A stretch of DNA of 64,000 bases from positions 51,072,993 to 51,136,992 of the forward strand of contig BSWB01000005.1 of assembly GCA_033239125.1 (NCBI GenBank). The letters run 5' to 3'. This stretch comes from Fagopyrum homotropicum (taxonomy: Eukaryota > Streptophyta > Magnoliopsida > Caryophyllales > Polygonaceae). The position numbers were made by a program, and so were the translations under genes. The notes beneath the pieces are model-generated. The model searched no databases and was not told where the DNA came from. It worked only from the letters and a program-made list of their open reading frames with translations. Position 1 is the first letter of the stretch. Each line of letters starts with the position of its first letter. Positions 21,503-34,200 of this stretch are shown piece after piece.

Positions 21503-24353
21503 CAAACTTCGGAAAATCCCAAACTTTGGCCTTTGCTCCTCACTATCAATGCTACTTTGGGATAAGAAAAAACCCTAGCCGCTTTCACCCTTCCATTGCG
21601 TTCTGGCCGCTGTGCATCTATCGGAGGAGCAGTCGAGCCACCACCACCGGCGACTTCCACCAGCGACCACCACCGGCAACTTCCATCAGCGACCACCACC
21701 GGCGACTGCTTTCCCTATCTACCTCTCTTCTGATCTGGGTAGGGACGCCGGCTACTGCTTTCTTTGTCTGCCTCTCTATCGGAGGAGCAGTCGAGCCACC
21801 AACACAGTCGAGCGACCAACACCGGCCGTCCTTACCGCCGCCAAACGCTAGAAGCCCGTTTTCTCCGTGGATTCGTTACCACCAGGGTTCCGTCACCACC
21901 ACGAGACTGACGCCGTTGTCATTCCGTCTTCACTGTTCCGTCTGCTAACACAACCACCACCGACTATCATCCGATTGCTTTCCAGTCCAAATCATTATTG
22001 TTTTCCTTCCTCTTTGTTTGCAGATCTAGATCCGGACTTCGGTATATCTTGCACCGGACTTCGGTCCTCATGGAAGACCAAACTCCTCCAAAGCTCGTCT
22101 TCTGGCCTTCTAAAGATAAGATATGAGAGCTTTTGATCTTGTTTGACAAAAATAATTTGTTTTATGAGAACGACTCATAAAACATTGAATCGAAAAATAA
22201 AAAAACTACGAGAACAAAGGAAAATGAACCCGGAACAACTATCGGCCGTTTTGGTCTCCGACCTCTGCGTGTTTACTCTGAGCAACGAAAAATCCTCAAT
22301 CTATACAATAATGACTATCCGAATCCTTTGGTTTGGAAAGAACTATTTTTTGGCTTGTTCTACTAACTAATATTTAGGAGTGCCAAGGATATCCTTAGAA
22401 CAAATTTATACATGTAACTCTCAAAGAATGGAAATTTTCAAAACAAATTTCTACATGAAATCCTCGGGACTACTTCTTTTGCTAGTGGTCACCGGATTTC
22501 GCCCGCTATGCCGCCCGATTCCATCAACCAATAACTGACATCCCTAGCAAACTCCAAATCTAATTGTTTCTACAAAAGTCCACAAAGAACAACTCAAACC
22601 CGATCTACTATCATTGCCGAAATTGCATTTAAATCAAGAGCTTCATGATCTGGAGCTTCAAAGGTCCTCTACAAGCGCGAATGTGAACACTGTCTCTGGG
22701 TGAAAATTAATGTCTAACATAGTATTTGAACAATTTATCTCATGAAATCTTTTCAAGAAGAAGGAAAATAGAATGTTAAAAATTCTTCTTCCGGAGATTT
22801 TTGCATCTGGTTTGATGAAAACAACCTTGATAGACTTAAAATCATCCCTATCGACACTAAGATCGTGAATGACAATGGATAGACATTGACCAAGAGTTAT
22901 ATTCAAGAATCAATTTTTCAGATCAAGACTAACAATGTTTTCATTTCCTTACAACCCATCACAAATCCAACTTTAAAGGAACCAAAATCGATCAACAATA
23001 ACATCTAAAAACTGATTCGTGAACAATAATTTCAAATCCAACTTTAACAAAATATCTGAGAGAGGTCTCGAATCATTTCCAAACAGAGACAAACGGTATA
23101 CCAATAGAATAATAATGAGCATTCATCTCATCTGTGTTTTGAGGGAAATTCATCTTCATTCTAAGGTGCGAAGATGATAGAGGAATAGTTTTCTCCTTTT
23201 CTTTTTTTTCCATATGTTTTCTATGTCCGTTTTGTGATTTTGTGGGTTTAACTCTTTCCTTTTACGATCTTCCTTATCTTTTACTTTCATGTTTATCAAC
23301 TTGTGGTTTTATGAAGATGTTTTTTTGTTATCCTTTTTGTTTTTTGCAACTCTTTTAGGTTTTGTTGTTTAAGTCGTGTTTGGTTGAGTTAATCTCCTTT
23401 GATGCCTTTTTTTTGTTGACTATTTTTTGTTTCGTGTTTCCTTAACTTACCTTTTAGTTTGTGTTTTCCTTACACTTGTTTCGTTTTTCAAGGTTTATCT
23501 TTTTTAAACCTTTCTTTTTACACAACTTTCGTTTTCCTTTTTTATACCTCTAATCTCCGGTCTTGTTTGAAATTTTCCTCAAAACTGAATTAGTTATGAA
23601 CAATTGAAACCAAGAACCTTGAACCTTTATCTTCCCAAAACCTTATAGTGACCCCAAACTAACTTGTTGAAGTAAATTATCCAACAACACTTGATATTTG
23701 AGTCAAATGTAAGAATAAAAGGAATAACCGAATAAGAGTGAGGATATGTGGATTTCTCATATCAAATTTTTTCTAGTCATTCTCGAAAAATTGAATATAC
23801 TCAATTAACAATATCGAGTAACCATTTATTTCCTTGAACAACCTTGAGCGGCTTATGCTCATATGACCAAACTTGAGTGTAATGCTCTAATGTGTGACTA
23901 TGTATTGTATATTTACCTCATATGACTCCCTGACTATTTTTTGATTAGTTGAGAATAATAGGAGAGACAAACGCTTGTTTGATGTCCCTCTTCCCCTTGA
24001 TCCACTTGTGAACAATTTCCTATCAACAAATCATCATATCTAGGTTTGAGATCTATCGGCCTTATTCATAGTGTTGAAAATTTGTCTTTTTTATGGATTT
24101 GGAATTTTATTTTCAATATTTTGTTGAACAAAGTTGTTTGAACTTCTAGAAAAAGCATGAAGCTTTAGACAAGTATATCATGGCTTGTGAACAACGACTT
24201 TGGTCATACCACATATGGAATATGTTTTATTGACCAAGAGTCACAAATTCCAACCTTTTTTGGTATATGGAATCTAATTGGAATAAAACTTTTAACCGAT
24301 AAACTTTTGAATAGGAAATGATGCTCCTTATTTGAACCAATCTTTGAAGTTGC
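21503..24353. other. Unassigned region with a short GC-rich, Pro/Thr-coding island
   Basis: From about 21590 to 22140 the sequence is GC-rich and open in several frames, with short internal direct repeats. ATCGGAGGAGCAGTCGAGCC occurs near 21618 and again near 21778, and a CGACCACCACCGGC-type unit recurs near 21655-21710. No frame shows a known domain, and frames on both strands overlap, so I do not call a gene. It could be the 5' part of a lost gene or a transposon-carried fragment. From 22140 to 24353 the sequence is AT-rich with T-rich tracts (23190-23560) and nothing I can support. Confidence 0.4.
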
Positions 24354-24599
24354 GAACTAGTTTGAGCAAAATCTCCTTATGAACAAATTCGTGAGTTTTG
24401 TTGAGGTGGACATTAGCATGTTCTTGTTTTCAAGCTCTCCTATAGATTTCAGGGTATGTATAGAGTCGTGTCTGGACTGCGGTCGTGGTAGTGTGCTTTC
24501 ATGACGGTTTCTTTTGATGGGAGGCTCTTCCCCGAATTCTCGTCTGTCACTTCCCCAGGAGTTCATGTCCTGTTGTACATGCATCTGGCGGTGCTATTC

Positions 24600-24944
24600 T
24601 GATAGTGCTTGACTCGCCCATTACCCGCTTCATCTTTGGAAGATGCTCAACATATTTGTGCTATTGTCCTCCTTCGGCTTCACCCGTCTTCTCTTTGTCA
24701 CCATTATGATCTTCTCGGACGTCTACTCCTTGATCTCCGGTTGGTTCAACTTTGTGCTTACCACCTTCCTAGGATTTCAACACCGTAGCAGATTGACTTG
24801 CGCTGTATGGTTTCGCGTCAGAGACTAGCGACATGTTGCTACCGGAAGCTGTTGAAGACCTCATCCGTTTGGATGCTTTGGGTGACCGGTCTTTACAGAC
24901 TGCTCCCCTTTCCTTACCCATGTATCAAAAAAAAAAAAAAAAAA
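24600..24944 (+). mobile_element. Possible 3' end of a retroposed sequence with poly(A)
   Basis: Moderately GC-rich sequence ends in an 18-base A run at 24927-24944, as expected for LINE, SINE or processed-transcript 3' ends. An open frame at 24643-24828 has no clear homology. The left boundary is unknown and no flanking duplication was proven. Confidence 0.35.
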
Positions 24945-25573
24945 TCATATCATATTGTCAATGTGAAACATTTCCACACTCAACACTCCCCTTACCCCTT
25001 AAGTGCAACTATCCTGAACTAGTTGACACTTGACACATAGGAGGAGTAGCTCACAACTTATATACTAGATTCACGTATTATCATATTGTCGATGGACACA
25101 TTTCCACGCTCAACAACCTCCGATGCCTCGTGGTGTTGTTGGTACATATGTTATTAGTCAGTGTTATCATATAAATTTTGAAGATCTAAAACATGCTTCT
25201 GGATAGTGAAATCCTGGATTATCACATTCAAGATCGTGTGGGTACCAAATACTTTCACGTACACAGTAAACATAGGGTAATTGACTGCCACATCATCCCA
25301 AACAAACAATTTCAACCATATGAATTAATACCAGGAGTAGAAAATTGAGAGTGTGATTGAGTAAAATATTGGAAACAAATTGCGCTATCATCTCATTCTT
25401 CAAACACATAAATGTTCATAAAAATCAAACAAATGCTTCTTTCTTCCATCAAAAGAACACTCAGATATCTCAAATTCTGCAGATTGCAACTTTGGCTGAA
25501 GATAAAACCCACATTCTGGGCTGATCAAATTTGCAGAGACCCTTGTATCTATCATCCCCCTCACCATAAGTAT
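24945..25573. other. 3' flank of the synthase gene, with a short direct repeat
   Basis: A roughly 37-bp segment at 24950-24986 recurs with a few changes at 25081-25117 (shared TCATATTGTC and ATTTCCAC blocks). The part next to 25573 should contain the 3' UTR of the minus-strand gene. No further gene is seen. Confidence 0.5.
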
Positions 25574-28217
25574 TTAGGTTGATGCTTCAATATGTAAATC
25601 CTTAGCTAAGCAACAAGACAACGACGGTATTCCTTCGTATGGATTGTTGAGCGTAGCAACATTTCCGGGTCGTGAGAAGACCACCTAAATAAAAACATAC
25701 CAGCATGAGGGCCGGGGAGGATACAGCATAACAGCAAGCGTGCATATAGTTCCAAAACTCACCTGATAGTTTCCTAGGGTCTTTGATTTGAACCCAGCTG
25801 CACAGTAGTCAAAATAATACTCCCATGTACGGATGAACTTCTCATTCAATCCGAGTGATAGAATTTTCCTGAAATTAAGCATAATGGTTTACTTACGCAA
25901 TCAGAAACTTCCGTTTTGGTGCCCTAAGATTATACTTAGTAGTATACATACCTCTGTTGCTCCAAAAAGTTCAGCCTCCAGCATCTTAGAGTTTGATAGT
26001 AATGAATTCCAATGTTTTCAACTTGCTCTACACTGCATACACAACGATTGTATAACAAAATGCCAATAAAAATCACGAAAGTAGCCTTATACAACAGCAT
26101 TTTTATTGTATATTACCATAGCCTAGATGCAGCAGCCATAGCTGATGTTACTCTGCTCAAACAAAGCAAGCATGCACCTGGGAATATGTATTCCTTTATA
26201 AACTCTGAGCTTTGTCTGTACTCATCATACCGTTCATCTGGAATCGAAATGAACTACAAGGAAAAAGGAATTTTTTTTATCAGCAAAAACCTTTTACCAA
26301 GCTACTCTGTAACAACAGGAAATCATTTACCTGTAGAACAAGAAGGCCATTATCTGCTAGAACAGAATCACAGCAATGGAAGAAGTCTTCCATATATTCA
26401 TGGCCCACAGCTTCTAACATCTCACTGCAAGGATCAGAGAGCAATTAAACTGCCAATATAGGCCATCATTGTTTTTGTCATTGCAGGTGAACAGGAAAAG
26501 GGCTCACCAAGAGATTATTCGATCATATTTTTGTAGATGAGGTAGTTGACGATAATCACAAAGAAGAAATCTGATGTGATCCTGCACGTATGAAAAATAA
26601 CTAAAGTTATAACAAACCCATAAAAGGTGATACAATTATGTATTTATTGTATAATAATGCATGCATTAATTCACCAGAAACGAACATCAATAGTAATCCA
26701 AATCAATAAAATGAAATTCAAACCCTTTATTGATATACCTGAAGGCCAGCTTCCTTCACCTTTTGCTCAGCAAATATTAGCTGTTCCTCAGATAGGGTAA
26801 TCCCAGTGTAATTGCAACCAGTACGCTTTACAACCTCAATGGCTAAGCTTCCCCAGCCACACCCAATCTCTAAGATTTCATGATTTTTCTCGATTTTGGC
26901 CTAGTTGGTTTAGAAGGTTAGGAAAAGAGCATGGTGAATTCAAGGCATTACCATAAGAAAATCCTCACCTTTTCAATGAGAAGATGTATTTTTCTAAGCT
27001 GTGCATCCCTCAAATCTTCATTCGCTGACTGACACCAGATAACTAAGACAGTAAATGTCTAACACATGGCATTTGCAACAAACTTTTAATCATTGGCATG
27101 CAAGGGAGAAGAAAGAATTTTCAGTTCTGACCTTAAATACAGCACAAGAGTATGTCATAGTCTCATCCAAGAATAAAGAAAACATGTCATTACTCTGTCA
27201 ATGAATCAAAATAATGCTTAGTATCTCTCAGCAAACAATATAGTACAACATCTCCAAAATACAGCATGAGACGTGGACAATGACACAAGAAATAAGAAAG
27301 ATGTTATGCAGAGAATCATTCTAGGTTTTTATGATATTATCGTTTTCGGCTGGGGTTGGCGCTAGACCAAGAATTTATTCATTGTGCAGGTAAGATTACT
27401 TCTTTGGGATACTTTTGTCTCCTCTATCTTGAATATGACTAGGTTTTTCCAGACATATTGCCGTCGGTAGCAATATTTTGTGTTCATATACTCAAATATG
27501 TATTTATTGTATAATAATACTTTTGTGTTCATATACTTGCAAGCCTTAAAATGTAGAAAACCAAATCATAGATTTACCATACCAGATCATAATGGTGAGA
27601 AATGTTCCTACGAGCTTGAGTGAGTGTATTTCGCCTTGATAAATGACGGTAGAAATATTTTGCTGAAGCTATCCCAGCTGTGAAAACCATAGGTGTCCAC
27701 CAACCCCTAGTTTCAGTTAAAAGAGTAAACAAAACACTCAAATAAGATACAAAGGTGATGCCTCGTCTTACTAAGTATGTAAGCATGATTGTACCTTTTT
27801 CGTTTAGGTCCGGAAGCAGATGACTTCAAATCTCTGTTAGCGATAAATACCTGCACAACAGAATTTCTGAAGCAATGCCATAGGAACACATTTTAAAGTC
27901 TGATGTTGCAGAGTAGTTATTTTTCTTACCATGAAGAGATTTAAAAGACCTTCATTTTTATCTACAAGTGAAAAATCTCCATTGATATATGCATCCGCAA
28001 GACCTAAATCAGCCTCTATACTAACCTGTGATAAGATGAGCTTATAAGTAGCAACTTCTTATTGGTTCATAATGAAGTATAAGTGAAGATGTCAAATGGA
28101 AACTCAAGGGGTACCTTCGAATAGAACTGGGGGTTATGAACTCTTATTGAAACCTTTGGTGCACATTTCTTACTGGAACCTTGAAAGGTTATAACTGTTC
28201 CCCCATCCTCAAGTATG
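25574..28217 (-). other. Synthase exons 12-24: SAM-dependent cyclopropane synthase domain
   Basis: Exon positions are 12: 28115-28217; 13: 27930-28025; 14: 27795-27850; 15: 27583-27706; 16: 27132-27194; 17: 26969-27028; 18: 26739-26900; 19: 26508-26581; 20: 26331-26424; 21: 26117-26253; 22: 25952-26032; 23: 25763-25868; 24: 25574-25684. Motifs in order: ADLGLADAYINGDFS (13), ARRNISHHYDL (15), LFLDETMTYSCAVFK (16), the SAM-binding LEIGCGWGSLAIEVV (18, about residues 634-648 in frame-corrected numbering), FLLCDYRQLP (19), EMLEAVGHEYMEDFF (20, catalytic-Glu region of the family), FISIPDERYDEYR (21), NIGIHYYQTL (22) and WEYYFDYCAAGFKSKTLGNY (23). All core motifs appear intact. The C terminus extends about 20 residues past the usual NPY block. 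Confidence 0.93.
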
Positions 28218-31200
28218 CTGTAGTTGCCAGAACAAATACCCTCATTAGAAAGATCACATAGACGAGGAAAAGCAACACATTTTGGATGTGTGATGTTATA
28301 GAAGAGAAAACTACGAAACAGGAAAGTGGAGGTCGATTTATGTTTATAATTCAACTAACCGAGTCTCGGCAAGAGACTTCTATAATCAGAACACAGAAGA
28401 ACCATCACTCAACTTTGAGTTGCAATTTGAAACTTTACAAGGTTTATACCAGGCAGACCCCAAAAACTTTGTGATATGCTGGTATAGAAGATTACCAAGA
28501 TATTATTTTTGTATGGAACACTTGAAAGATGTCACATTTGAAAAGCCTGAAGAAACTAAACTTACATAAGACATCCAGTAGAGATAAACCCTCTTAGGAA
28601 TCTACTAATCAGAACGCGTGATGCAGTCTCTGTCCAAGAAGTTACCATTTGCCTTGGGTTTTGCAGAGGACTGCAGCTTCTTCCAAGAACCCCATGTGCA
28701 GCAGCCATGCCAGCCTAAGAAACATTTTTAGCAGATGTGAGTATTTTGCCACTGGTAAAAATATATGATGTGAAATCATCAAGAAGCAATGGAAGTTACT
28801 ACCTTTAGTCCGTCCTCATGGAAGCCATAACCTGAAGAAGCGACAAAGTTACAAACAAAACGAACAGAAGATGATGGTAAAAGAAAGAATATGTTCCTGT
28901 CATATTGAACCTTTTATAACTTTGATGTTTACCTTGATATGCCCCACAAAACCAAATTCCTCTTTTGCCTTGTATGTTATCAATCTCAAGTGAAGCTTTT
29001 GATGCTGCAACAGAAGGGACAGGGTGTCCAGTTGACCACTTGAGCACTACGTGTTTGGGAACACTAGAAGGATTAAGAGTCACAAGAAAAGGTAGATCCC
29101 CCTCGTCGATGTTCTGTTTACACAAATCATAGCAGTTATATATTGATAGATGAAAGAATCCAACAAATGTCCTTCCTTCCTCGGAACAAATTTATTTAAA
29201 TAAAGCTATCAAATATAACTCTCTTATAAATTTTCTTTCTTTGGGAATAAATTTAACATGTAACTTACCTGTAGCACATTAAGCCAGTATGTCAGGGTCA
29301 CTTTACTCTCAGAACTGCCAAGAAAGTTCCATGCACTCCATGCTGCTGGGTTTCGGGGCATTAAACTTTTGTCATGATGGAGGAATATATCACTGTTCAA
29401 GAGATTAAAAGATACATCTAGACTTCAGTAACTAGAAAACTGATGCGTTTCTGTCTGTTCATCATCAAGATAAGAGAGCTGTATAAGAGAACAAGTATGT
29501 ACAAGGAATAAATGACACTGTTCATAGGAGATCATTTCAGGAGGACAGATCAGTAGCAATGTGATTATTTTCCTTTATCATTGCAATGCAACACAAACTG
29601 CTGCATTTAGAATCCATTACTCAGTGTTAATTTGATTCACTAACTTCTATTGATTTGTCGTCACCTCATCATAAATTATTTGGTAACAAACCCAATTTCA
29701 CCAATTAACTCAATGATTAGATGAAACAATGATCTGCTTTATTCAGTAACCATGTAAACATATATATACAAGAGGCAAGATCCTAATAGAGAAGAACCTA
29801 TCCTATATGCAAGGCAAGGTAGACTAAAATCATGGGGGAGATATATCTAAAAACCTAATAAACCTATATAACATAATAATTTCCTATAAATAATCAAACA
29901 TCACATCTCAACTGAATGCATGAGACACTCCTTAGGCTACTATTGTTATTATCATCCTACATCAAACTCTCACTGAATAACGAGGATAGCAGGTGATGAC
30001 TTATCTCTTCAACAGTTGAACAAGATGGGTTTTACATAAGAGGTAAATATCACCTTGAATACATTATAACTGATTTTAAGACAATGCATTCCTAATACTT
30101 TGGTTCTAGATCTCATAAAACCTATGTATGACAATTCAACCAACTTAACAATATAATCAAACATCAAAAAGCGGATGGAACACAAACATTATACCTGTAG
30201 ACATATTGGAAAGCTCCAAGAACTCTTCTTTCATCATGTGTTGCCTCATGTCCTAATACTTTCAAGGCATCGGGGGCATGAGTGGCTAAGATGCATCCAT
30301 CATAAACATCCCTTGAACCATCACTGCAAGAGATCATGCAACCTGCAAGGAACTTTAGAAGGTCAATGGAAAAGAAAATCCAAATTTCAACAAATATCTG
30401 AGATAAGAGTCCACTGTCAATGTAACTATAGAAAAGCCAAACTTCAACAATTATCATGATGCATGAAAGTGATTAATGCCCATCTCGGAAGGTACAATAC
30501 AAGTAATGGGCATCAGATTATAATTTAAATATCACCAAACATCTGATATAAGAGTTCACTGGATAATGCAACTATAGAAAAAACAAAGTTCAACAACTAT
30601 CCTGATGCATGAAAGTTATTATTTCCCATATCAGAAGTTACAACACAAGTAAAGGCCAACAATTAATTAAATTAAAAATCAGATTCATCATATGTAGCAC
30701 ACACAGTGACACAAGCATATATATCATAGTTTTCCCTTCAATAGTTATAGAGGATGGATAGCTATTAAATCCTCCTGAATAAAAAAAAATTGGTCTTAAA
30801 GATTGCAGACAATTAAATTCACTTAACAATTTAGTATTGCAGAAGAACTCCTATACCACTCGAAGATTCAAATCTCCTCATACCCAAAAATAGTTGTCCT
30901 TTTATAAAGTACTTGAAGAATTAGAATTTCAGGTGAATGACCCTATGTAATCAGAATGTATGAAACTTACAAGTTGATCATTCAACTGTGACCTCAGTTC
31001 TTAAAACAAGGCAGATGATGGCCATACTAAAAGTTAATATGGAAAAATATAGTCACCCGTGAGTCATGACCTACTATAAATATGAAAAGAACCATAAGAC
31101 CGAAGTACTTTGATGAAAAACTCACCTTCAACACCATTTGATACAGAACAGACCTCACAATTGGTTCTTATTTGACAACCTCTATCCACCAACTCCTCCA

Positions 31201-34200
31201 TAATCTGGCTTTGAAACCCAAAATAAGAAAATGATCGTTTGCTAAAAATTAGGCTTATGGGAGATGCCATCATGTATATGGCATTCATTGATCACAAAAG
31301 AAGCAAATAGAAAAACCTTGTTAACGTAACAATGAGAGCGTCCTTTCACTGTAAGCCATTGTGGACGTCCCAATAACTGACAGTTGCAACAACAATCAAC
31401 AATATGACTAAGCATGGCCAAGATGAATTCCAAGATAAAAAAATTATGGAGCTAAGAAGAATCACCTGAAGCAAATGATGATTGCGGCAAAATGAAAGGA
31501 TGGAGAATGCAGAGAAGGTCATTACTTGTTGTGAGGGGCAAGACCAAATTGAAGCACACATGGGAATCTATACAAAAAGAAACAAAGTCATACATAGTTC
31601 ATCAACCTTACAAGAAGAGGATATAACAGAAGCATCTTACAAGATAAGCTGTCTGAAACAACTCAGAGTAACCCCTTAACTTGATAAAATTCCCAAGTGT
31701 TTCACTGCGATCCTTCTCTGGGTTATTTTCTAGCTCATCAAGGTATCTTTAAACAAAAGGAAAATTGGTTTATCAGTATCTAAGTCAGACACTAGAAGGC
31801 ATTTATAGCACAAGGCAGGATGCAAGTGTCTTACAGGAGGACATCATTCTTAAAGCTGATCAATTCACGAAGCATTTTCCAAAAGTATGGATTAAGGAGG
31901 TTACTCTTTTGTGCAAACAAACTAGATAGACCATTTCGGCTTCCCCATTCGCATCCTCGCCCTTCGTCTAAGCTCACGGAAAACGACATGTCAGATTCCT
32001 CCACATCAATTCCAAGAGTCTCGAATAACTCCAGCATATTTGGGTATGTTACCTGTCAAGTAATCCAAAATTCAACAGATATAGACATGTTTTGTACCAT
32101 CAAAGAATAAGATAGGCTCATCATGACATGCGATTTAATGTCATCATCATACTTCCAATTTTCATTCCCGTTCCAGTGGTTAGGGTTTAGCCATTTTCAA
32201 ATTTGAAATTGAACCCTTCTCTCTTCTCTCCTAATCTGCACAACCGGTATCCTCCGCCGGACAGAACCGACAAAGGTGTCCTCTCCTCGGTTCTCAACAT
32301 GGCGAGTGGTCAATAATCGAAGATCGAAGGTGTTGGGCGTGGTGTCGGGAGAGGCAGCTGAACCCTGAAGGCCATAATGGCGATAACCTACAGGTAGACC
32401 CGTGATTCCATAACCGTGATCGTGAAAGTTGGGATTGACTGTAGCTTCTATCATTTCATCCGCTGATCAAAGTCCGCTATCTAATACTGATTTTATAAAT
32501 GTTTTGTGCAGTAATTATAAAATAAAATGAAACAATTTGGTTTATTAGATTTTTTTTTTTTAATAGTTTTGTGTTTAGTAAATGTATCTTAATAGAAAGT
32601 ACATATAGTTTGAGAATAAATAGAAAAGATGGGGTATATTTAGTTAATTGAAACATTAAAAAGCCTAGTTACTCCTATAGTTTTTCAAAAGGCATAATTA
32701 TCAAAATTGCTCTTATAAAATAGGGTCAAATACTCAAAATTGCTTGTTTGCAAATTACTTTGCCTTTTTTCTGTCAATCCTATATTTCTAAAAAATATTG
32801 CTTTCAACCTTCATATTTTGATGAAATTTGATAATCGAAGACTCATACAAATCAGTAGGCGTTTGAACGTTAACTAGTATAACTCCCATACCGGGTTTTT
32901 TTTAAAAAAATTGTTATATTAATTATATTTTAATTTAAAAATTTATAATTAAAAAATATTTTTTATTTATTTCTCATAAAAAAATTTTATTTTAGTTTTG
33001 ATCGATTAAAAACTGAGTTGTAAAGCTGAAAATTCACTCAATTTATTATATTAGGATATATATATATATACGATTTTTTTAATTGAAATTAAAATGTTTA
33101 TAAAATGATCAAATATCAATTGATTGAATTTTTTCCATTTTTAGTTAATAGTTAGTTATTATGAATTGTATGATTAAATTTTTTTTAATTTAATTAAGAA
33201 ATAAATTAATATAATTGGTATAAAATAGATACTATAAGAATATAAATAGTTATTAATTTGTGAATGTGTAAAAAAATAACATGTGTTATTAAATGTATGA
33301 GTAAATGGCACGTGACATCAAACACTTTTACTTTAATGTAGTAGATAGATTTTATGAAAAAATAAAGTATAAATTGACGTTGTTCTGCAAATTATTTTTA
33401 AAAAAATAAAAAATTTAGAATCTTAGGAAATTTCATTTTTACGTGTTTGAAAATGTTCTTTTGACATCCAAAGCTGAGTGTTAACGTTGAATTTGGAAAC
33501 ATTAGGTCTCATTGAGAGTCACTACAAGATACACATTGGCTCATAAATCATAATACGGGAAGGCTACATCAAGATTTGACAATAAAAATTAAAAAGTTAT
33601 AATATGATTGAGATGATTTGGACGTGAATAAAATAAAATAATAATGTTAAAAAAGAGTTTATTTATGAAAAAATTGTTTAAATATAAGCTCACTTATTTA
33701 TTTTGGGGTCATCTGCAGTTGTCAAGAAGATTCATCCCACCCAAATCGAAACTCCATAAAATAATAATGTTAAAAAAGAGTTTATTTATGAAGAGTGAAT
33801 TTGCTATGTAATCTTAATTTACTAATTTTGTTTAGTAATTATAAAATTCAATAATTTTGTTAGAATATAACTTTTTTTAAATTGTTTAGACTAATTTACC
33901 TTTCTACAAGAATTTAAAAGATTCCTAATTAATTATTGCCTCTTAATTGACCTACGAACCTAATTGAAGAAGATGTATTTTAAAGAAGTTACCAATTTTA
34001 ATCAGCGTAATCAATTAGTAAATCATAAAGATACAAGAAAATTTTACGTGAATTGATGAAACTAGCATGTTACATGCTTGTACTCTTCATGTAAATCATG
34101 AAGAGTACAAGAAAATTCTTGGTAAAATTTTACAAAAATTTACAAGAATTTATCAGCGTAATCAATTAGTAATTAATCGTGTACAAGAAGATAGATCGTG

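Noticed and set aside
21448..21948. 166-codon open frame as a host gene
   Set aside because: It begins inside the MITE arm and continues into low-complexity Pro/Thr repeats; no motif and competing frames in the same place.
22658..22906. 82-codon minus-strand frame as a gene
   Set aside because: No recognisable motif, no neighbouring exons, and AT-rich surroundings; likely chance.
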